Assembly: GCF_003369915.1 (NCBI RefSeq) | Contig: NC_046674.1 | Location: forward strand, 1,116,001-1,180,000 | Direction of reading: 5' to 3' | Origin: Drosophila miranda | Lineage: Eukaryota > Arthropoda > Insecta > Diptera > Drosophilidae | Length of the DNA: 64,000 nucleotides | In this document: piece by piece, positions 56,555 through 64,000 of the stretch | How the letters are laid out: every line of letters begins with the position of its first letter | How positions within the stretch are numbered: the first letter of the stretch is position 1 | The notes under the pieces: model-generated | The model's input: the letters and a program-made list of their open reading frames with translations, nothing else | Databases searched by the model: none | Told to the model about the DNA's origin: nothing | Translations under genes and position numbers: made by a program

Positions 56555-57545
56555 ATGAATCAATTGAACCAATTCCACGCGCCCTCGTTCGGAGATGATA
56601 TGTTCGACATGCCAACGGAGCCCCCCAACAATGCTGTAAGTGGTGCTGGAACAGGCAACACGGGAAAAGAGAATAGAGAATAGTAGTCAGCGAGCGCCCA
56701 GGTCTTGGGGGTTGAGCATTAATAAAATGATTAACCCAACGCCAATGCTTTTGTTTTCGTTGCAGTCGCAGAGACTGCTCAGCCTGGATCATTCCACGTT
56801 CAATGACGACGACGAGGAGGATGGCGACACGTATGGCGGCGGCGGCGGGCACAGTATGATGACGCAGCACGAGCACGAGAATCAACATCAGATGCTGCCA
56901 CAGCTGTCGCCAGCTCCACAGCAGCCACAGCAGCCGCAGCCACAGCAGCCGCAGCTACAGCAGCCACAGCAGCAGCAAGCGCTGGCACAAGCTCCGTCAA
57001 AGCCTCTGGCACCGTTTGCCCTGTTTTTCCGCGACACTGTGACGGCCATCAAACAGCAGAATCCGGCATGCTCCCTCGAAAAAATATCCGTCATCGTCCA
57101 CACCATGTGGGAATCTCTGGACGAGACGCAGAAGAACGTGTATACCCAGCGGCACGAGCAGGAGAAGCGCGACTTTTTGCGCAACATGCGCGACTATCGC
57201 CAGCAGTTGTCGGAAACAGAAATCACTCCGGAGGTTGGCAGCAGCATCCCAGATGCTGTCGCTTCTGTGCCGGCGATTCAAACGACGGATCTGATCTCGC
57301 CAAAAACTCAAATGAGCGACGAACAAACGACACCGTTGGCCACAGCCACCGTAGAACCTCCCGAGCAAATTAAGTTGCTCACCGAGGCGGCCCAGGCGCC
57401 AAAGTGCACGCGGGATCAGTGCAACAAGCCGGCGATCATCAATCCGGACTGGGAGGATGAGTACTACAGCAACGAGTTCGTGGTCATCCACTGCCGGAAC
57501 GTTTTCAACAATTGGGCGCTCTCATTGAAGAGCTCTCCGACCTAG
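56555..57545 (+). CDS. TOX-like HMG-box protein, array copy 3
   Basis: Exons 56555-56635 and 56766-57545 (phase 0; 130 bp intron) give 286 aa. Start codon context and exon 1 match copy 1 except PPNN for PPNH. The Pro/Gln tract is five residues longer than in copies 1 and 2 (added PQLQQ-type repeat). The HMG box is intact with APFALFFRDT and EKIS variants. The C-terminal motif has Tyr (EYYSNEF), as in copy 1. The frame is open throughout, so it is a potentially functional nuclear HMG-box protein. Confidence 0.87.
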
Positions 57546-59668
57546 GGGCACCGACTGAAACACCGAATTAAGATTAGTCTTAGAGTTTAGTTCAAATCTA
57601 CCAAATTGCATTGCTCCCGCGCGCGCTGACGTCGTGCCCCCATCAGCTGTTACACGTCTGGGGCCTTGCCAGCCTCGAGAAAAACGAATTGCTGCAAACG
57701 CTGCTGCATGCATGCCCCTAAGGGGGGGGAATACCACATATATACAATTGGGGTTAATTTAACAAACTCTCACTTTCTACCATTCACAAGATCTGTTCTA
57801 TCTTCCATGTGTGTCCTGTGGCTGTTTTAACTGTGGCTGGCGCTGTGCCACTTGCAAATAATTCACTTTCTTTTGCCTCTTGTAACGGGTGTGGACGAAC
57901 ATTATTGGATTGCATTGAAAGAACTGGTAGCTTAGAAATAATGTATCGGCACTGGCGTTACGTTGCCTAAACGTAACGCCCAAGAGAACTAGTCCTCTGA
58001 TCTACTATAATTGTTGAATACACGTTGCTTAATCAGACGCACCAACTGTGCATAATTGTGTAAATTTTTTTTTTGCTTGTAATCTAGAATCTGTTCGAAT
58101 GAAAGACAAAGAAATTGTAGAATATTGTAACTTTTAATAAATACACACATTTATTACTCTTGCACTTCATTATCAGTATATCAATGTATCAATGCCGTTA
58201 CAATGCTTACAAAACTCATCCTTCGTTTCACTTCGGTTCGCATATTATATGGTAGTACTATAATATATCAAATAATTAAAATGTATAAATTATTATTATG
58301 AATTCAAATAATACACATGTATAATATAAAAGACGTTTCCTTGGTTGCCTTGCTGAAGTAATGCGCCAGTAGTATTACGAGTACGAGTTAAATAAACAAC
58401 AGTATAAAAAAAAAGAATTCAAGCTTAAATTATCATGGAGTAGAGACATGGTTTCCGTTTAGTTTTCTCTCTTTGATGTGGTATATGGGGAGTATACATT
58501 ATAATTATTTATATTTTCTTTTGGGCGGGATAAAGCAGGAGAGTAGAAGACTTTAAATGCAGCTTGCAAAGCGCATAGAGCGTAGAGCGGGAGCGGGGGA
58601 GCGGGAGAGCGGGAGAGCAGGGGTATCCTTCAGTGCACACATTCGCTGGGGGCTAGATCATACTTTAAGTAGACTTTCAATTTTTCGGGCTGGGGGGTAG
58701 TAAAAAGCACTTTTCGTTTAGCATTTAACATAAACATACGAGTAAAGCGCACTCTAAATAATATCACCAAATATTTGTTATTCCATTTTTGTTTGCCTGA
58801 TCTGATCCGATCCGATCCGGTCCGATCTCTGCTCTGCACACAATCCCTCCAGGGCTCTCGCATCGGTTTCCATATCGTAATAAGCTAATGCACTAATATT
58901 TCTGGAGTGGTTAAACCACATATTCAAAAAATTATTTATCACACACGCACACACATCTCAAGACCTCGTGGCCTAACGACAAGAACAAAATTTTTAAACG
59001 CATTTTCACTTGAGTTTGTTTATTTTGTTTATAAAACAAGAGAAAGGATACAAACAGCAGTATTTTCCACGGGAGGAGCTAAGATCCCTTTTTTCTACGG
59101 TGTATTAACGGTATATTTTTAAAATGAGATGGTACGTTCCGGTATATTTCTGAGGGTCAGACCGTATATTATAATGCCAGCTTATATCCCATGTCTAGCT
59201 CACACACCTTGCAAACTTGTATACTTGGACTCACCGTCTTGTCCAATGCACCAATGTAGAAATCGTATAAAATGCCAATTTCCAAGCCACATCGAATTCG
59301 TAAACAGCATCGAATTTTTTTTAAAAGGTCGGAAAAAGGCATGTAGCGGAGGTTTTTTACACTGGCGCTCAAATTGGGCTTACATAAAAAAACAAAAGAA
59401 AACGGCCCAACTTGTCAACAAACAGGTGTCGCCTTTGATAATTACATACAAATTTAGTTAATATGCAGTTAATGTGTAGTTACCATGCTACCATGGTTTT
59501 ATAAACAATTCAATACAGGTTAGTTTTTAAATTAGCATGCCTTGTACGAAATGGATTCAGCAATCGGATAAACTTATGAGTTTTGAGCTGAGGGTCCTAC
59601 CAGCTAGTAATATTCAAGCGAATATCAAAATCGAGGAAGACGAGGGAAGATGAATACAAATACTTTGT

Positions 59669-59750
59669 TAGTATATTTTAAACTATGACGTATTTCGATA
59701 TATTTCTGATGGTCAGGCCGTATATTTTATCGTTAAATCCGGTCACACTA
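59669..59750 (+). promoter_or_regulatory. Promoter of TOX-like copy 4, one Motif 6 box deleted, Motif 1 intact
   Basis: The ACGGTATATTT box present in the other copies is missing (GTTAGTATATTTTAAAC). TTTCTGATGGTCAGG is as in copy 2, and the GGTCACACT core is at 59741-59749. Confidence 0.65.
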
Positions 59751-59825
59751 AAAAAGCCTCGCTCTATAAGAAAATCAAAAATTATTGTAAATTATTTGTA
59801 AATAAAAAGATTGGGAACTGCTGCA

Positions 59826-60825
59826 ATGAATCAATTGAACCAATTCCACGCGCCCTCGTTCGGAGATGATATGTTCGACATGCCAACGGAGCCCCCCAAC
59901 CATGCTGTAAGTGGTGCTGGAACAGGCAACACGGGAAAAGAGAATAGAGAATAGTAGTCAGCGAGCGCCCCCCAGGTCTTGGGGGTTGAGCATTAATAAA
60001 ATGATTAACCCAACGCCAATGCTTTTGTTTTCGTTGCAGTCGCAGAGACTGCTCAGCCTGGATCATTCCACGTTCAATGACGACGACGAGGAGGATGGCG
60101 ACACGTATGGCGGTGGCGGCGGGCACAGGATGATGACGCAGCACGAGCACGAGAATCAACATCAGATGCTGCCACAGCTGTCGCCAGCTCCACAGCAGCC
60201 ACAGCAGCCGCAGCCACAGCAGCCGCAGCCACAGCAGCCGCAGCCGCAGCAGCAGCAAGCGCTGGCACAAGCTCCGTCAAAGCCTCTGGCACCGTTTGCC
60301 CTGTTTTTCCGCGACACTGTGACGGCCATCAAACAGCAGAATCCGGCATGCTCCCTCGAACAAATATCCGTCATCGTCCACACCATGTGGGAATCTCTGG
60401 ACGAGACGCAGAAGAACGTGTATACCCAGCGGCACGAGCAGGAGAAGCGCGACTTTTTGCGCAACATGCGCGACTATCGCCAGCAGTTGTCGGAAACAGA
60501 AATCACTCCGGAGGTTGGCAGCAGCATCCCAGATGCTGTCGCTTCTGTGCCGGCGATTCAAACGACGGATCTGATCTCGCCAAAAACTCAAATGAGCGAC
60601 GAACAAACGACACCGTTGGCCACAGCCACCGTAGAACCTCCCGAGCAAATTCAGTTGCTCACCGAGGCGGCCCAGGCGCCAAAGTGCACGCGGGATCAGT
60701 GCAACAAGCCGGCGATCATCAATCCGGACTGGGAGGATGAGTACTGTAGCAACGAGTTCGTGGTCATCCACTGCCGGAACGTTTTCAACAATTGGGCGCT
60801 CTCATTGAAGAGCTCTCCGACCTAG
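59826..60825 (+). CDS. TOX-like HMG-box protein, array copy 4
   Basis: Exons 59826-59906 and 60040-60825 (phase 0; 133 bp intron) give 288 aa, the longest copy because of extra PQPQQ repeats before the HMG box. Variants: GGGHRMMTQ for GGGHSMMTQ, EQIS in the box, and the C-terminal Cys (EYCSNEF) as in copy 2. Start ATG AAT CAA is intact. With its intact Motif 1 promoter, open frame and Cys-containing C-terminal motif, this is the copy in the window that best fits an ancestral working gene. Confidence 0.88.
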
Positions 60826-62310
60826 GGGCACCGACTGAAACACCGAATTAAGATTAGTCTTAGAGTTTAGTTCAAATCTACCAAATTGCATTGCTCCCGC
60901 GCGCGCTGACGTCGTGCCCCCATCAGCTGTAACACGTCTGGGGCCTTGCCAGCCTCGAGAAAAACGAATTGCTGCAAACGCTGCTGCATGCATGCCCCTA
61001 ACGGGGGGAATACCACATATATACAATTGGGGTTAATTTAACAAACTCTCACTTTCTACCATTCACAGGATCTGTTCTATCTTCCATGTGTGTCCTGTGG
61101 CTGTTTTAACTGTGGCTGGCGCTGTGCCACTTGCAAATAATTCACTTTCTTTTGCCTCTTGTAAAGAGTGTCTGTATGCTACGGGTGTGGATGAACATTA
61201 TTGGATTGCATTGAAAGAACTGGTAGCTTAGAAATAATGTATCGGCACTGGCGTTACGTTGCCTAAACGTAACGCCCAAGAGAACTAGTCCTCTGATCTA
61301 CTATAATTGTTGAATACACGTTGCTTAATCAGACGCACCAACTGTGCATAATTTTGTAAATTTTTTTTTGGTTGTAATCTAGAATCTGTTCGAATGAAAG
61401 ACAAAGAAATTGTAGAATATTGTAACTTTTAATAAATACACACATTTATTACTCTTGCACTTCATTATCAATATATCAATGTATCAATGCCGTTACAATG
61501 CTTACAAAACTCATCCTTCGTTTCACTTCGGTTCGCATATTATATGGTAGTACTATAATATATCAAATAATTAAAATGTATAAATTATTATTATGAATTC
61601 AAATAATACACATGTATAATATAAAAGACGTTTCCTTGGTTGCCTTGCTGAAGTAATGCGCCAGTAGTATTACGAGTACGAGTTAAATAAACAACAGTAT
61701 AAAAAAAAAGAATTCAAGCTTAAATTATCATGGAGTAGAGACATGGTTTCCGTTTAGTTTTCTCTCTTTGATGTGGTATATGGGGAGTATACATTATAAT
61801 TATTTATATTTTCTTTTGGGCGGGATAAAGCAGGAGAGTAGAAGACTTTAAATGCAGCTTGCAAAGCGCATAGAGCGTAGAGCGGGAGCGGGGGAGCGGG
61901 AGAGCGGGAGAGCAGGGGTATCCTTCAGTGCACACATTCGCTGGGGGCTAGATCATACTTTAAGTAGACTTTCCATTTTTCGGGCTGGGGGGTAGTAAAA
62001 AGCACTTTTCGTTTAGCATTTAACATAAACATACGAGTAAAGCGCACTCTAAATAATATCACCAAATATTTGTTATTCCATTTTTGTTTGCCTGATCTGA
62101 TCCGATCCGATCCGATCCGATCTCTGCTCTGCACACAATCCCTCCAGGGCTCTCGCATCGGTTTCCATATCGTAATAAGCTAATGCACTAATATTTCTGG
62201 AGTGGTTAAACCACATATTCAAAAATTATTTATCACACACGCACACCCATCTCAAGACCTCGTGGCCTAACGACAAGAACAACATTTTTAAACGCATTTT
62301 CACTTGAGTT

Positions 62311-63231
62311 GCATTAAGCCGGCGGCACACCACTACAAACACGACTTTAATGACCGCTTTTGGCGCCGCTTTGAATGAGGGACGGCCGGAGGGTACTGAG
62401 AAAGCTGTGATAAGAATGCAGCAGCGTAGGCGGCTCAAAGCTTCTTCCTCTCCCAGCAAAGAACGAGCCAAAGTTGCTGGCCGAACAAGAGCGTATACGT
62501 ACATATGTATGGCTGTGTAGGTCACGTCACTAAAGGTGGCGAGAGAAGAGCAGCGTGGGCGAAACAAATCTCAGCTTGCAGAAAGAGACGAAAAGTTGGT
62601 GGTAGTGTATGCGTATGTAAGAGTGCAACAGCGTTAGCGCTCAAAGAATTTGGTTAGCTCTGCTAGCTCACGCTCGCTGCTAAATTTACATGGCTCTGTA
62701 ACGACACTTTGCTCTTTCTCTGTTACCTTAGTGAAAATGACTCTGTAACGACACTACAGAATTTGTTCTTTCTTTGGCTAGCTCACTCTCTTTATCTTTC
62801 GCTGTTAGCTCGCTGCTAAATAAGCATGCCTCTGTAATCAGTAACACCAGCTGTAAACACGGCTTCTATGAAACTATTAAAGCTGAATGCTATGAAACTA
62901 CCAACGGTGTCTGCGAAAAGCACTTTTGAAGACGCTCCTCCACTCAAATGCAGAATAAATCTAGGTTTCAGTGTATGCTATTCTTACAGAAACCGGGAAT
63001 ATGTAACGGGATTGAGTGTGTATTGAGGAATCAATTATAGGTAAAAACCATGTATATATATATGGTATAGAAAATTCAAGTTACAGACCTTCGAGCTATG
63101 GAAATTTTACTGTATTTTGAAAGGAAATAGGGTAGATAGGGTATGAGGTATGCCACACTTCATAAAGATGCAACACAAAGTTGAAGTAATAGAAGAATTT
63201 TTTAGCAATTCAGGTAAAAGATCTCGTGGAA
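62311..63231. repeat. 921 bp segment specific to long-form units (unit 5 copy)
   Basis: Same length and order as 48367-49287 with scattered substitutions (for example CACCAGCTG for CATCAGCTG near 62850), so it is a separate genomic copy and not a repeated read of unit 1. Confidence 0.85.
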
Positions 63232-63876
63232 ATTTTGTTTATAAAACAAGAGAAAGGATACAAACAGCAGTATTTTCCACGGGAGGAGCTAAGATCCCTT
63301 TTTTCTACGGTGTATTAACGGTATATTTTTAAAATGAGATGGTACGTTCCGGTATATTTCTGAGGGTCAGACCGTATATTATAATGCCAGCTTATATGCC
63401 ATGTCTAGCTCACACACCTTGCAAACTTGTATACTTGGACTCACCGTCTTGTCCAGTGCACCAATGTAGAAATCGTATAAAATGCCAATTTCCAAGCCAC
63501 ATCGAATTCGTAAACAGCATCGAATTTTTTTTAAAAGGTCGGAAAAAGGCATGTAGCGGAGGTTTTTTACACTGGCGCTCAAATTGGGCTTACATAAAAA
63601 AACAAAAGAAAACGGCCCAACTTGTCAACAAACAGGTGTCGCCTTTGATAATTACATACAAATTAAGTTAATATGCAGTTAATGTGTAGTTACCATGCTA
63701 CCATGGTTTTATAAACAATTCAATACAGGTTAGTTTTTAAATTAGCATGCCTTGTACGAAATGGATTCAGCAATCGGATAAACTTATGAGTTTTGAGCTG
63801 AGGGTCCTACCAGCTAGTAATATTCAAGCGAATATCAAAATCGAGGAAGACGAGGGAAGATGAATACAAATACTTC

Positions 63877-63970
63877 GTTAGTATATTTACGGTATATTTT
63901 AAACTATGACGTATTTCGATATATTTCTGAGGGTCAGGCCGTATATCTTATCGTTAAATCCGGTCACACT
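63877..63970 (+). promoter_or_regulatory. Promoter of a fifth TOX-like copy beyond the right edge
   Basis: Motif 6 boxes, TTTCTGAGGGTCAGGCCG and an intact GGTCACACT at 63962-63970. By comparison with the other units the start codon should lie about 45 bp past the end of the window. Confidence 0.75.
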
Positions 63971-64000
63971 AAAAAAGCCTCGCTCTATAAGAAAATCAAA

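Larger units (their letters stand above)
48263..64000 (+). repeat. Tandem array of 3.2-4.1 kb units carrying a TOX-like HMG-box gene
   Basis: Five head-to-tail units begin with AAACCACATATTCAAA at 48263, 52403, 55627, 58913 and 62208. Lengths are 4140, 3224, 3286 and 3295 bp; the fifth runs off the edge. Each complete unit has, in order: a leader with ACACACGCACAC, an upstream promoter-like block, about 500 bp of spacer, a second promoter-like block, a two-exon HMG-box gene, a conserved 3' region with AATAAA, and a (GATCC)n-rich right end. Units 1 and 5 have an extra 921 bp. Outside indels the copies look nearly identical, in coding and non-coding parts alike, indicating recent duplication or continuing gene conversion. 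The left edge at 48263 borders unique sequence; the right edge lies beyond the window. Confidence 0.95.

Overview
This is eukaryotic DNA from the genus Drosophila. Short GT-AG introns of about 55-190 bp, CAG/CAA (opa-type) repeats, the promoter motifs, and recognisable fly orthologues (alphaCOP, a CBF-beta Brother/Big brother gene, metl, nSyb, GC, ABCB7, the Hikeshi/OPI10 homologue, ValRS-m) all agree. From memory these genes map near 62A-B of the D. melanogaster third chromosome, so the window is probably Muller element D. The species cannot be fixed from the sequence. In an obscura-group fly this arm would be X-linked, but that is inference only.

Layout. 1-8.8 kb holds compact housekeeping genes: mitochondrial valyl-tRNA synthetase (-, cut by the window edge), alphaCOP (+), a CBF-beta gene (-) and metl (+), a tRNA m3C methyltransferase with two competing 5' splice sites. 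9-17 kb holds nSyb, the synaptic-vesicle v-SNARE, with alternative first exons, three alternative last exons and a long 3' region. At 19.7 kb lies an intronless PHD-finger gene that resembles a LINE ORF1. 22.2-30.1 kb holds GC (vitamin K-dependent carboxylase), ABCB7 with a SETD4-like gene nested in its first intron, and the Hikeshi homologue.

30.3-45.4 kb holds a nine-exon 2-oxoglutarate dehydrogenase E1-like gene. Its last exon is separated by a 9.4 kb intron, which contains a 1739-codon low-complexity gene on the opposite strand. Just upstream is a tandem partial paralogue that keeps only the E1 N-terminal region, joined to a novel basic tail. A dead CR1-like LINE fragment follows at 45.5-47.2 kb.

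48.26 kb to the right edge is a tandem array of 3.2-4.1 kb units. Each complete unit carries a TOX-like HMG-box gene, giving four genes plus the promoter of a fifth. The copies differ in a promoter motif, in a C-terminal Cys/Tyr residue, in glutamine/proline tract length, and by a stop at codon 3 in copy 2. The first and fifth units carry an extra 921 bp that the middle three lack. This array and the truncated E1 paralogue are the least ordinary parts of the window.

All splice structures were read by eye from splice-site consensus, phase continuity and family similarity. No transcript or database evidence was available.
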